Source of the DNA: JBDGYE01 sp039584255
Lineage (GTDB): Bacteria; Gemmatimonadota; Gemmatimonadetes; Palauibacterales; Palauibacteraceae
Assembly: GCA_039584255.1 (NCBI GenBank)
Contig: JBDGYE010000027.1
Coordinates: 1-34,223 of the forward strand
Reading direction: 5' to 3'
Length of the DNA stretch: 34,223 nucleotides
In this document: positions 1 to 5,799 of the stretch, in pieces
How the letters are laid out: every line of letters begins with the position of its first letter
Numbering within the stretch: position 1 is the first letter of the stretch
Position numbers and translations under genes: made by a program
The notes under the pieces: model-generated
What the model saw: only the letters and a program-made list of their open reading frames with translations
Databases searched by the model: none
What the model was told of the DNA's origin: nothing

Positions 1-239
1 TGCTGTGACCATGCTGCTTGCCATTCGCGATCAACCCTCCGGATTGATCCGGGCCCCTGAAGTGCTGGTCGTCTGAGCCACCGCAGTGTTGGCCTGATAG
101 CCTGTGGAGCAGGCTGCCGGTAGCCCAGCGAGCTATGCGGCCGGATCGTACTGTACTCCCTGCGCCACTGCTCCACGAGGACCTGAGCCTCCCGCAGCAT
201 GCCGATGATCTGCTCCGCCATGTAGCTCTTCCTCGCCAT
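1..239 (-). pseudogene. IS3-family transposase relic (OrfA start fused to OrfB end)
   Basis: Reading the minus strand from ATG at 239 gives a start typical of IS3-type OrfA (MARKSYMAEQIIGMLREAQV). It runs straight in frame into a sequence typical of the end of IS3-type OrfB (VEQWRREYSTIRPHSSLGY followed by RQPAPQA). The HTH remainder of OrfA, the frameshift zone and the whole DDE catalytic core are missing, so this is an internal-deletion derivative that cannot transpose by itself. A good ribosome-binding site (GGAGGAGG, about 246-253) is retained. The frame stays open to the window edge, so its true end is unseen. The motif recognition is from knowledge of the family; the deletion is read directly. 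Confidence 0.7.
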
Positions 240-317
240 CTGTGACCTCCTCCCCATGAGTCCGACCGACCACAATACTAACCCTGCGGTCGGTCTCGTT
301 TCAGGGGTCAGGTTAGC
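45..317. mobile_element. Possible miniature IS3 derivative bounded by imperfect inverted repeats
   Basis: The relic is flanked by imperfect inverted repeats at 45-62 and 300-317. Aligned as reverse complements, roughly 12 of 18 positions agree, with CCCCTGAA shared. If these are the IS ends, the element is about 270 bp and MITE-like. The match is weak and no target-site duplication was confirmed, so the boundaries are tentative. Confidence 0.3.
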
Positions 318-575
318 AGTCTAATCGGCGGATCAGCGTATTCATTCCGTAAGTAGACCTCGACTGGGGGATGAGCCAGCTTCCACGATCGCCAAGTTCG
401 AGGGCTGGCGGGAGGGTCACGCAATGTCGGGCCATGCCGCCGGAGGGCTGAGCCGCGCCAACGGCGTTCCCCTCCGCCATTTAGACCGATTCCCAGGGTG
501 CATTTTGGGGTACAGTGGAAGAGTCGCCGCAGTGGGGCACTATCGGTAGGAAGCGTAAGTCATTGTCATATATAG
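240..575. other. Intergenic stretch with IS end and one integrase-arm-like repeat
   Basis: No gene was recognised. The stretch holds the upstream end of the IS3 relic and, at 496-515, a degenerate copy of the GGGTACA / TGGGGTACA repeat pair that recurs beside the tRNA-Ser fragments at 746-765, 1569-1588 and (half copy) 7452-7467. Just before the first tRNA fragment, at about 553-560, is a CGTAAGTC motif. The same motif precedes the 1482 fragment and the intact tRNA. Confidence 0.5.
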
Positions 576-630
576 CGGAGGGGAAGGGATTGGAACCCTT
601 AAGCCCTTGCGGGCGCCGGTTTTCGAGACC
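576..630 (-). repeat. tRNA-Ser 3'-half fragment 1 (putative att scar)
   Basis: This 55-bp stretch matches the intact tRNA-Ser(CGA) from the discriminator base to the 5' side of the anticodon stem (7529-7583). One difference is visible, in the T-loop (GATTGGAAC instead of GATTCGAAC). After GAGACC the match stops, and the D-arm and 5' acceptor strand are absent, so it is not a functional tRNA. A 3' tRNA fragment ending at the anticodon stem is what an att site left by a tRNA-targeting tyrosine recombinase looks like. Confidence 0.8.
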
Positions 631-646
631 CATCTGAGGTTTCCCG

Positions 647-765
647 CTGAGTACCTGTAAGTCCGTAAGAGTCCTTCGCAGTCGGACTTACTTTCGGGAG
701 CTTTACTTCTAAGTCCTCCTGAGTCCCTCTGAGTGCCGATAGTCAGGGTACATACTGGGGTACAG
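647..765. repeat. Phased short direct repeats next to att scar 1
   Basis: Copies of a (C/T)T(A/G)AGTCC-type motif occur at 647-655, 657-664, 665-674, 708-716, 718-726 and 728-737. The last three are about 10 bp apart. They are followed at 746-765 by GGGTACA and GGGGTACA spaced 11 bp apart. The same arrangement follows scar 2, and similar motifs follow scar 3. Helically phased direct repeats beside a tRNA-derived core suggest arm-type recombinase or excisionase binding sites; this is inference. Confidence 0.5.
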
Positions 766-831
766 CTGTGTGTGAGGAGCTCTCCTAGGCCAACGCCCTC
801 GCCGTCTCTGATCGATCGCCGGCGGCGCGGG

Positions 832-1311
832 TCAACCCACGGGCGCTGCGACCGCGGGAGGTTGCTCCCGCGCAGCTTTCCGAAACAGCCAGGCCGATCC
901 GACCCACAGCGCGACGAAGAACCCGTTGTAGCTCAAGATCTCGCCCACGGAGCTATACGGGGCCTGGTGCATCCCGGCGATCAGCGCGATCACGGCGACC
1001 AACGCCTGAGCGAGCGCCGTCGCCAACAACGCGCGTGCCATTCCATGTGGCTGGAAGCGCGCGATGATGGCACCGATGCTTCCGGCGGCGAGCACCCCGA
1101 TATACATCAAGTCGGCGGGGTCGCCCTCACGCCCGAGGCCGCCAACGGCAAGGACCGTCCAGATGAGGATGAATGCTGTCGCGAGCGCAAGGCCGACGGC
1201 GGATTTGTACGCGGTATTGTCCTGCTTCATCGCTTTGAGGACCATGAAGACCAGGACAAATGCTGCCACGAGCGTACCAGCGAATAGAAAGTCCCACCTG
1301 TCCCAGTTCAT
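832..1311 (-). CDS. Small integral membrane protein, unknown function
   Basis: A 159-aa protein with about five hydrophobic helices (roughly 8-27, 37-57, 66-85, 90-113 and 126-143) and a short polar Ala/Pro-rich tail. The family is not recognised. The start is ATG at 1311, with a purine-rich AGAGGGAT about 14 bases upstream. It is the only gene between tRNA-Ser fragments 1 and 2, so it looks like the cargo of a small integrated unit. An inverted repeat at 1353-1371 lies in its promoter region. The hydrophobic pattern and consistent codon use support a real gene. Confidence 0.75.
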   Translation of the reverse strand: MNWDRWDFLFAGTLVAAFVLVFMVLKAMKQDNTAYKSAVGLALATAFILIWTVLAVGGLGREGDPADLMYIGVLAAGSIGAIIARFQPHGMARALLATALAQALVAVIALIAGMHQAPYSSVGEILSYNGFFVALWVGSAWLFRKAAREQPPAVAAPVG

Positions 1312-1352
1312 CTGGCTGGAGATCCCTCTGTAAGCTTCATGAATACGCAGAG

Positions 1353-1371
1353 TACTTTATACTACAAAGTA
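1353..1371. promoter_or_regulatory. Inverted repeat upstream of the membrane-protein gene
   Basis: TACTTT at 1353-1358 and AAAGTA at 1366-1371 form a 6-bp inverted repeat around a 7-base spacer in an AT-rich patch about 40 bp before the ATG at 1311. On the minus strand it contains TATAAAGT, which could overlap a -10 element. It is a candidate operator or promoter; the binding protein is unknown. Confidence 0.3.
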
Positions 1372-1481
1372 GAGTCGAAGGATCTCATGTCAAGCGCTCA
1401 CCTAACAGCGAATGGTAATCGACGTCGAAGCTCAGCAATTCCCGCTGAAGTCGAGAAGCCGTAAGTCGTTGGAAGGTAAAG

Positions 1482-1535
1482 CGGAGGGGAAGGGATTCGA
1501 ACCCTTAAGTCCTTGCGGGGCCGGTCTTCGAGACC
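1482..1535 (-). repeat. tRNA-Ser 3'-half fragment 2 (putative att scar)
   Basis: Second copy of the tRNA-Ser(CGA) 3' half, with a base missing in the variable arm and a substitution in the anticodon loop. The preceding bases (1459-1481) also match the 3' flank of the intact tRNA at about 7506-7528 (CCGTAAGTCGTTGG, then a purine-rich run). The repeat therefore extends beyond the tRNA into its flank. It is followed by GATCTGAGCTTTCCCTCTAAG, closely resembling what follows fragment 3. Confidence 0.8.
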
Positions 1536-1568
1536 GATCTGAGCTTTCCCTCTAAGTGCCGATGGTCA

Positions 1569-1588
1569 GGGTACAAACTGGGGTACAG
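1569..1588. repeat. GGGTACA / GGGGTACAG repeat pair, 11-bp phased
   Basis: Two direct copies of a GGGTACA core with starts 11 bp apart, 34 bp after the end of tRNA fragment 2. It is nearly identical to the pair at 746-765. A half copy lies at 7452-7467 near the intact tRNA. Confidence 0.5.
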
Positions 1589-1888
1589 TGGAGAAAACCC
1601 CAATTCAAGGAAGCAGGCACGCCGGTCACGTTCAGGACCGGCACGCCCGGATCCGATTGGGTCCGCAAAAACGGCCGGCCCTACTCCTTGCCCTGCTCCT
1701 CAAGCGCTTTGCGGTTCTTCGTGGAAACGACCGAGGAGGGTCGCCGTCGTGGTGCGACTACGTGTGCCTCAACGACCGCGCGCGGCTAGCTGTCTTCATG
1801 GTAGCGCCTGTGATCGCATGCCCCTGTGACTCGGACATGATGACGAGCGCGGCACCACCCGACCGTGCCACCTCGGAAGGAGACAGCC
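1589..1888. other. Intergenic stretch, no gene recognised
   Basis: About 300 bp between the repeat pair and the lipoprotein gene. Short open frames exist on both strands but none has protein-like composition or a convincing ribosome-binding site. I see nothing specific apart from the Shine-Dalgarno sequence of the next gene (AAGGAG, 1877-1882). Confidence 0.4.
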
Positions 1889-2191
1889 ATGCGGAGGGTT
1901 CTCAACGTTCTTGCGCTGGCGGCAGTCGCCGTCGTTGCCGGGTGCGTATCGCTTCCCGTCACGGCGACGGTCGTCACCCAACCCGGGACGCGCGTCACGG
2001 CAGAGGCCTCGAAGTTCAATCCTTTCTGGCTCGCGCCCTTGCCCACGGAAACATCGGCCGACTTGCTCGCTGACTTGCTGGAGCAATGCGGTGGACGAGG
2101 CCTCACCGGCGTCACCATCGGTACGCAGACCGCCTGGGTGATCATCGGGCAGCAAGAGAAGATCGTTGCGACCGGGTACTGCGTCGAATAG
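1889..2191 (+). CDS. Small lipoprotein, unknown function (Bor/TRL-like architecture)
   Basis: A 100-aa protein starting MRRVLNVLALAAVAVVAGC. This is a lipoprotein signal peptide with a lipobox ending at Cys19, so it is probably lipid-anchored in the envelope. The mature part has two further cysteines (in EQCGGRG and the C-terminal TGYCVE), which could form a disulfide. The start at 1889 is favoured over the ATG at 1865 by AAGGAG 7 bases upstream and by the signal peptide. The length and the C-terminal beta-rich segment recall small Bor or TRL-type lipoproteins, but homology is not certain. It is the sole gene between tRNA fragments 2 and 3. Confidence 0.75.
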   Translation: MRRVLNVLALAAVAVVAGCVSLPVTATVVTQPGTRVTAEASKFNPFWLAPLPTETSADLLADLLEQCGGRGLTGVTIGTQTAWVIIGQQEKIVATGYCVE

Positions 2192-2202
2192 TAGGTGAGG
2201 AG

Positions 2203-2257
2203 CGAAGGGGCAGGGATTCGAACCCTGAAGGGCTTGCGCCCGCCGGTTTTCGAGACC
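2203..2257 (-). repeat. tRNA-Ser 3'-half fragment 3, from a divergent tRNA-Ser
   Basis: Third 3'-half copy. On the gene strand the variable arm is GGGC-GCAA-GCCC, where the intact gene has GCCC-GCAA-GGGC. The outer T-stem pair is C-G instead of A-T. Both changes keep base pairing, so this fragment descends from another functional tRNA-Ser gene and is not a decayed copy of the local one. The anticodon loop CTCGAAA is identical. It is followed by GATCTTAGC and then tandem CTCTAAGTCC repeats. Confidence 0.75.
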
Positions 2258-2271
2258 GATCTTAGCTTTCC

Positions 2272-2301
2272 CTCTAAGTCCCTCTAAGTCCGTAAGAGTC
2301 C
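2272..2301 (+). repeat. Tandem 10-bp repeats next to att scar 3
   Basis: CTCTAAGTCC occurs twice back to back (2272-2281 and 2282-2291) and is followed by GTAAGAGTCC (2292-2301). The sequence GTCCGTAAGAGTCCTTCG is also present after scar 1 (about 661-678), so the same repeat family marks both junctions. Confidence 0.6.
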
Positions 2302-2460
2302 TTCGTCACGTTCGACATCACCACGTCGGCCGGCCTGAAGACGTTTGCGGTAGCCGCTGGAGCTCTGGCTCGCGACGGGGTCGAGGAAGCGCTCCGCCTG
2401 ATCCTCGTGGTCGCGAGCGCCAATCCCTGGGTGGGCGCAGAGGTTCTGCCGAACCCATAA
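2296..2460 (+). pseudogene. Possible truncated 3' gene fragment
   Basis: The forward frame is open from 2296 to TAA at 2458-2460 (54 codons) without a start codon or ribosome-binding site. It reads as plausible protein (GLKTFAVAAGALARDGVEEA, then a hydrophobic RLILVVAS stretch). It begins inside the repeat array right after tRNA fragment 3, as expected for a gene cut by recombination at that junction. No family is recognised and the coding nature is uncertain. Confidence 0.25.
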
Positions 2461-2574
2461 CCGGCAACGGGGGTGCCACGATGCGTTCGGTCCAGCCTCG
2501 ACCGGCGCACCAGATCCCGGGCGGTCGCGCAGCCCGCGGCCGTCCGGGTCCTCCCTTCCACCCGACCGGCATCG

Positions 2575-3033
2575 TCAGGCCTGGTCGTTTCCTTCGAGTA
2601 TCGACCGTGTGACTCGCTGCCGGTAGGCGAAGATCCGACTCAACTGTGCTCTCACGAGCGGTTGGGCCCAGCTGCTGAACGGGTGGAGCGGCAACTGATA
2701 GCGTACCTCGTCGTCGATTATGGTACGGCCGGACTTCTCGAAGAAGCGGTGGGTGTGGACCCACTCCCGGTACGGTCCGCGCAACTGCTCGTCCACGAAG
2801 TGAGTGGGGGGACTCCACTCAGTAATCAGAGTCTGCCAGGAAACAGGCAGGCCGAACAGCCGGAGGCGATAATCGATGAGCGCGCCTTTCGTCATCTCGA
2901 TCGGTGGTGGCGTGAGAATCCTGAATCGCAGCTCCGGTGGCGTGATCCTCTCCAGATTGCCGGCATCCGCAAAGAAATCGAATACCTCGCCGAGTGGACG
3001 GGAGATCTCCATCTCGAGTTTCAATGAAGGCAT
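2575..3033 (-). CDS. SRPBCC (START-like) ligand-binding protein
   Basis: A 152-aa protein opening with MPSLKLEMEISRPLGEVFDF and containing NLERITPPELRFRIL, W-based FVDEQLRGPYREWVHTHRF and a DDEVRYQLP strand. These are the hallmarks of the SRPBCC/polyketide-cyclase-like group often annotated as COG4276. Such proteins fold as a helix-grip cavity that binds hydrophobic ligands; the ligand here is unknown. Members commonly sit next to photolyases and B12-type MerR regulators, as here. It is transcribed divergently from the regulator gene, with a well-formed promoter at 3106-3134. Length matches a single-domain member. Confidence 0.8.
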   Translation of the reverse strand: MPSLKLEMEISRPLGEVFDFFADAGNLERITPPELRFRILTPPPIEMTKGALIDYRLRLFGLPVSWQTLITEWSPPTHFVDEQLRGPYREWVHTHRFFEKSGRTIIDDEVRYQLPLHPFSSWAQPLVRAQLSRIFAYRQRVTRSILEGNDQA

Positions 3034-3105
3034 GGACGCAAAAGCCTCTTTCGGCCGCGGGAAATGGAAGGCGCGTCGGCAGAGGTCCGCGCCCGGACGG
3101 TCGCA

Positions 3106-3134
3106 AGCCTAGGCTGCCTGTCCCGACGTGTCAA
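3106..3134 (-). promoter_or_regulatory. Sigma-70-type promoter for the SRPBCC gene
   Basis: On the minus strand: TTGACA (3134-3129), a 17-base spacer, then TAGGCT (3111-3106). The predicted start of transcription is near 3099, leaving a leader of about 65 bases before the ATG at 3033. A GACA motif recurs about 10 bases downstream of the -35, which may be part of an operator. Confidence 0.55.
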
Positions 3135-3155
3135 TCTGATGTCTACGACAAGCAG

Positions 3156-3184
3156 TTGACGCATACGATCGCGAACCCTATTAC
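3156..3184 (+). promoter_or_regulatory. Sigma-70-type promoter for the B12-MerR regulator
   Basis: TTGACG (3156-3161), a 17-base spacer, TATTAC (3179-3184). A second GACA (3147-3150) lies exactly 11 bp upstream of the GACG in the -35 element. This spacing equals that of the repeats at the fasciclin promoter and suggests autoregulation by the encoded MerR protein (inference). Confidence 0.55.
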
Positions 3185-3267
3185 ACACTCCGCTGCTCTG
3201 TCTATGATTCGTCGATCAATACATGAGCTGCGGCCAGTCACGCCCATGGGCGCCAGGAGTATTGAAG

Positions 3268-4221
3268 ATGCAGAACGAATCGGGGGACAAGCGCCATCCT
3301 ATTAAGGTCGTGGTACGGCGAACCGGGCTCACGCCGGACGTGCTCCGCGTCTGGGAGAAACGCTACGGAGTCGTGCGGCCGGGGCGTTCCGCGGGAGGGC
3401 ATCGTTTGTACTCGGACGCCGATGTCGAGAGACTTCTGCTGCTGAGCCGTGTCACGGCCGCCGGCCGTCGCATAAGCAGGATGGCGGAGCTCGACATCGA
3501 AGATCTCCAGGAGCTCGCCAGGGAGGATGCCGAGGCCGCCCTCGCGGCTCGTGAGGCAGAGGTCGTTTCCTTGAGGTCGGGACCCCACCTCGCGGCCAGC
3601 CTTTCCGCCGTCGAGCGCCTCGACGCTCGAGATCTCGAAACTTCGCTGATGCGAGCGGCCGTGGCCCTTCCGGTCGCGGTATTTGTCGAGGACGTCGTGG
3701 GGCCCCTCCTGGCACGCATCGGAGAACAGTGGGAGCACGGTCAGGTGACACCTGGCCATGAGCACCTCGCCACTGCCATAATCCGAAGGGTGCTCGAGTC
3801 GATCTTTACGGCTTGCGCGCCTGAGGCGGACGCGCCAGGCCTCGTCGTTACCACACCTGCCGGTCAAGTTCACGAGTTCGGAGCCTTGCTCGTCGGAGCG
3901 GCGGCGGGGGCGTTGGGCTGGCGGGTCACGTACCTGGGCGCGAACCTTCCGGCCCGGGACGTCGCCGAAGTAGCACGGAGCACCGGGACGAACACCATCG
4001 CTCTCAGCATCGTCTATCCCCGTGATGATCCCCTGCTTCCGGCAGAGCTCGAAGTGCTCCGGGAGGCCGCCGGAACCGATACGGAAATCCTCGTGGGAGG
4101 ACGCGCGGCTCGGGACTACCGGGAGGCCGTGGAGGCGATCGGCGCGACGCTCGTTACCGGGCTCCCGCAACTCGTGAGCTTTCTGCAAGGGCGATTGCCG
4201 GGCCAGCAAGCGGCAGTCTAG
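3268..4221 (+). CDS. MerR-family regulator with B12-binding domain (CarH/LitR-type photoreceptor)
   Basis: A 317-aa transcription factor. The N-terminal MerR winged helix is at about residues 9-75 (VVRRTGLTPDVLRVWEKRYG, then RSAGGHRLYSDADVERL). A four-helix bundle follows, carrying W155-x9-E165-H166, the Wx9EH signature of adenosylcobalamin light sensors of the CarH/LitR group. The C-terminal cobalamin domain has GQVHEFG with His202 as the probable lower axial Co ligand. Gln200 sits where an acidic residue is usual. Known family members bind DNA as tetramers in the dark and fall apart when light breaks the Co-C bond, derepressing photoprotection genes. The start at 3268 is chosen for AGGAG at 3256-3260 and because the family begins there; 3223 is an alternative ATG. 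Neighbours (photolyase, SRPBCC, fasciclin) fit a light regulon. Confidence 0.9.
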   Translation: MQNESGDKRHPIKVVVRRTGLTPDVLRVWEKRYGVVRPGRSAGGHRLYSDADVERLLLLSRVTAAGRRISRMAELDIEDLQELAREDAEAALAAREAEVVSLRSGPHLAASLSAVERLDARDLETSLMRAAVALPVAVFVEDVVGPLLARIGEQWEHGQVTPGHEHLATAIIRRVLESIFTACAPEADAPGLVVTTPAGQVHEFGALLVGAAAGALGWRVTYLGANLPARDVAEVARSTGTNTIALSIVYPRDDPLLPAELEVLREAAGTDTEILVGGRAARDYREAVEAIGATLVTGLPQLVSFLQGRLPGQQAAV

Positions 4222-4235
4222 AGGCTGCCGGACAT

Positions 4236-4258
4236 CCGGGGCTCCCCCCGTGCCCCGG
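4236..4258. terminator. Hairpin between convergent regulator and photolyase genes
   Basis: CCGGGGC (4236-4242) and GCCCCGG (4252-4258) form a perfect 7-bp GC stem around a 9-base loop. It fills the 39-bp gap between the two convergent stop codons, so it could end transcription from both sides. There is no clear T-tract. Confidence 0.5.
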
Positions 4259-4260
4259 CG

Positions 4261-5724
4261 TCAACTGCCGTACCGATCCAGGTACTTACGCACCCGGAAC
4301 TTCCGGGCGGTATTCTCCGAAGTCATGTAGCGGATCTTGCCAAACACCGGACGCTCCGGCCCCCACGGCCGGTCATATCGTCCGAGGCACCAGAAGATGC
4401 CGCTGTACGAGTTCGGGTCACGCCCATCGAGCGCGTAGCGGTTGTTCAGCTCGATCATGACCCGTGCGGCCTCGAGTGGGTTTTCCGTCCATTCGAGGAT
4501 CTTCTTCCCCCAGAGCATGCGCAGGTAGTTGTGAATCCGCCCTTCCGTTCGAAGCTGGCGCTGGGCGGCGTTCCAGAGTTCGTCGTGGGTGGCCGCGCCC
4601 TCGAATTGGTCGAGGGCATAGACGTACGGACGAGCGTCCGACGCATGTAACTCGAGTGTCGCCCGTGCCCAGTCCGGAAGCGATCCGAACTCCCGGTGGT
4701 CAGGACGGTTGGCCGCCATGTTGAAGCCCAGCTCGCGCCATGTTACCAGCTCGTCCAGGAACGCCTCCGCCGGCGGGCTCATTCCCCACCAGCCCTCACG
4801 CTTGCCGTTCGCTGGCCGGCCCTCGAAAGCGGGCGTCCATCTCTCGTGCCTGGCCAGCAGGTCGAGAACGGCATGCGTCGATATGTGGCCGAAGTGCAGG
4901 TAGGGAGACAGACCACTGGCCACGTCCTCTTCGGGTCGACTTCGCTCTTCGGCATAGCGGTCGAGCCGGTGTCGAAGAAAGCCCTCCAGTCGGGTCAGCG
5001 CAGCCTGCGCTCCGCCCCGGAACTCCGTCGGGCCGATCGAGTGGTTCAGCGGAAGTGACCCCAGGGCCAGTCCGCCGCCCTCCAGGGCAGGCCCGGCCGA
5101 CGGCCAGCGCTCCGAGATGTGAGTCGGCACGTCGGGTCCTTCGAATCGCTCCAGCTGATGCAGGGGATCCTCCAGCGGAACATGGAGGAGGTGAACCGGG
5201 AGGCTCTTCTGCAGGTAGCGGCGGAACGTGTATGCGGTCGGATACTCTCTATCCGTGGAGCGCATCGGCACCAGACCATTCGAGTCAACGGCCTCGAGTC
5301 GCACCCGCAGCCGCCGCGCGGCTGCGTCCAGCATGCGTGGCACAAAGAACGTGGGGTAGTCATCCGTGACCACGACCGAAGCCGTCTCCGCCAGGGCCTC
5401 CAGCAACCCTCGCCCCTCACCGACCGAACGCTCGACGTATGGATAGAAGGTGACGCCGCGTCTCCCACGCAGTGTCTCCAGGTTGTCCCCCATCCCATCC
5501 AGAACGAACCGATGCAGGCGATCACTGGCCCACTCGTAGTCGCAGCGCAGAGCTTCGAGCACCAGCAGCCCATGACCGAGGCGGAGCGCCCAGTCCACGG
5601 CACGCTGAAGCGCGAAATTGCGTGTCGTTCGTCGGTTGCTCGTCATCCAGTACAGGACGTACCGACCCCGGGGGGCATGCTTGGACTCGTTCAGCAGAAT
5701 AACAAATAGACAAATCCTTGACAA
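4261..5724 (-). CDS. Class II-type deoxyribodipyrimidine photolyase
   Basis: About 487 aa. The enzyme repairs cyclobutane pyrimidine dimers using FAD and blue/near-UV light. Class II features are clear: GRYVLYWM near the N-terminus, the antenna-type Rossmann domain, LSPYLHFGHIS, ELGFNMA, NYLRMLWGKKILEW, and the C-terminal block NNRYALDGRDPNSYSG followed by IFWCLGRYDRPWGPERPVFG. The first in-frame start is TTG at 5724; no ATG occurs before the conserved GRYVLYWM, so the exact start is uncertain. The minus-strand promoter at 5739-5766 would place the transcript start only a few bases before that TTG. It is divergent from the fasciclin gene and shares its operator-like repeats. Confidence 0.92.
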   Translation of the reverse strand: MSRICLFVILLNESKHAPRGRYVLYWMTSNRRTTRNFALQRAVDWALRLGHGLLVLEALRCDYEWASDRLHRFVLDGMGDNLETLRGRRGVTFYPYVERSVGEGRGLLEALAETASVVVTDDYPTFFVPRMLDAAARRLRVRLEAVDSNGLVPMRSTDREYPTAYTFRRYLQKSLPVHLLHVPLEDPLHQLERFEGPDVPTHISERWPSAGPALEGGGLALGSLPLNHSIGPTEFRGGAQAALTRLEGFLRHRLDRYAEERSRPEEDVASGLSPYLHFGHISTHAVLDLLARHERWTPAFEGRPANGKREGWWGMSPPAEAFLDELVTWRELGFNMAANRPDHREFGSLPDWARATLELHASDARPYVYALDQFEGAATHDELWNAAQRQLRTEGRIHNYLRMLWGKKILEWTENPLEAARVMIELNNRYALDGRDPNSYSGIFWCLGRYDRPWGPERPVFGKIRYMTSENTARKFRVRKYLDRYGS

Positions 5725-5746
5725 TCCTAACCTGACCCCCTATACT
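5718..5746 (+). promoter_or_regulatory. Near-consensus sigma-70 promoter for the fasciclin gene
   Basis: TTGACA (5718-5723), a 17-base spacer, TATACT (5741-5746). This is one of the strongest-looking promoters in the window. The start codon is at 5800 with GAGGAG at 5786-5791. The -35 lies within an operator-like repeat, so repressor binding would block it. Confidence 0.65.
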
Positions 5747-5766
5747 CGTTGACGTAAGCTAGACAA
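5739..5766 (-). promoter_or_regulatory. Divergent promoter for the photolyase gene
   Basis: On the minus strand: TTGTCT (5766-5761), 16 bases, TATAGG (5744-5739). It overlaps the plus-strand fasciclin promoter almost completely, so one operator could control both genes. Transcription would start near 5732, making the photolyase mRNA nearly leaderless if TTG 5724 is used. Confidence 0.4.
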
Positions 5767-5799
5767 GACAGTGGGCCAACAACTCGAGGAGAAACAACC

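Larger units (their letters stand above)
5707..5770. promoter_or_regulatory. Four TnGACA-type direct repeats, likely CarH-like operator
   Basis: TAGACAAAT (5707), TTGACAATC (5718), TTGACGTAA (5749) and TAGACAAGA (5760) form two pairs, each with an 11-bp repeat length. They overlap the -35 and flank the -10 of the fasciclin promoter and cover the divergent photolyase promoter. Characterised CarH operators are built from 11-bp direct repeats of the form nTnTACAnnnn; these fit it with G in place of the second T. Binding by the regulator at 3268-4221 is inferred. Confidence 0.55.

Noticed and set aside
733..1287. 184-aa open frame on the plus strand opposite the small membrane protein
   Set aside because: Arg/Asp/Gly-rich shadow composition with no ribosome-binding site; the minus-strand frame has clear transmembrane helices.
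1393..1460. Integron attC-like site (CTAACA with an imperfect inverted repeat)
   Set aside because: No consensus R'/R'' boxes and no integrase; the tRNA-derived repeats explain the unit borders better.
576..2257. The tRNA-Ser fragments as functional tRNA genes
   Set aside because: All three lack the D-arm, the 3' side of the anticodon pairing partner region and the 5' acceptor strand.
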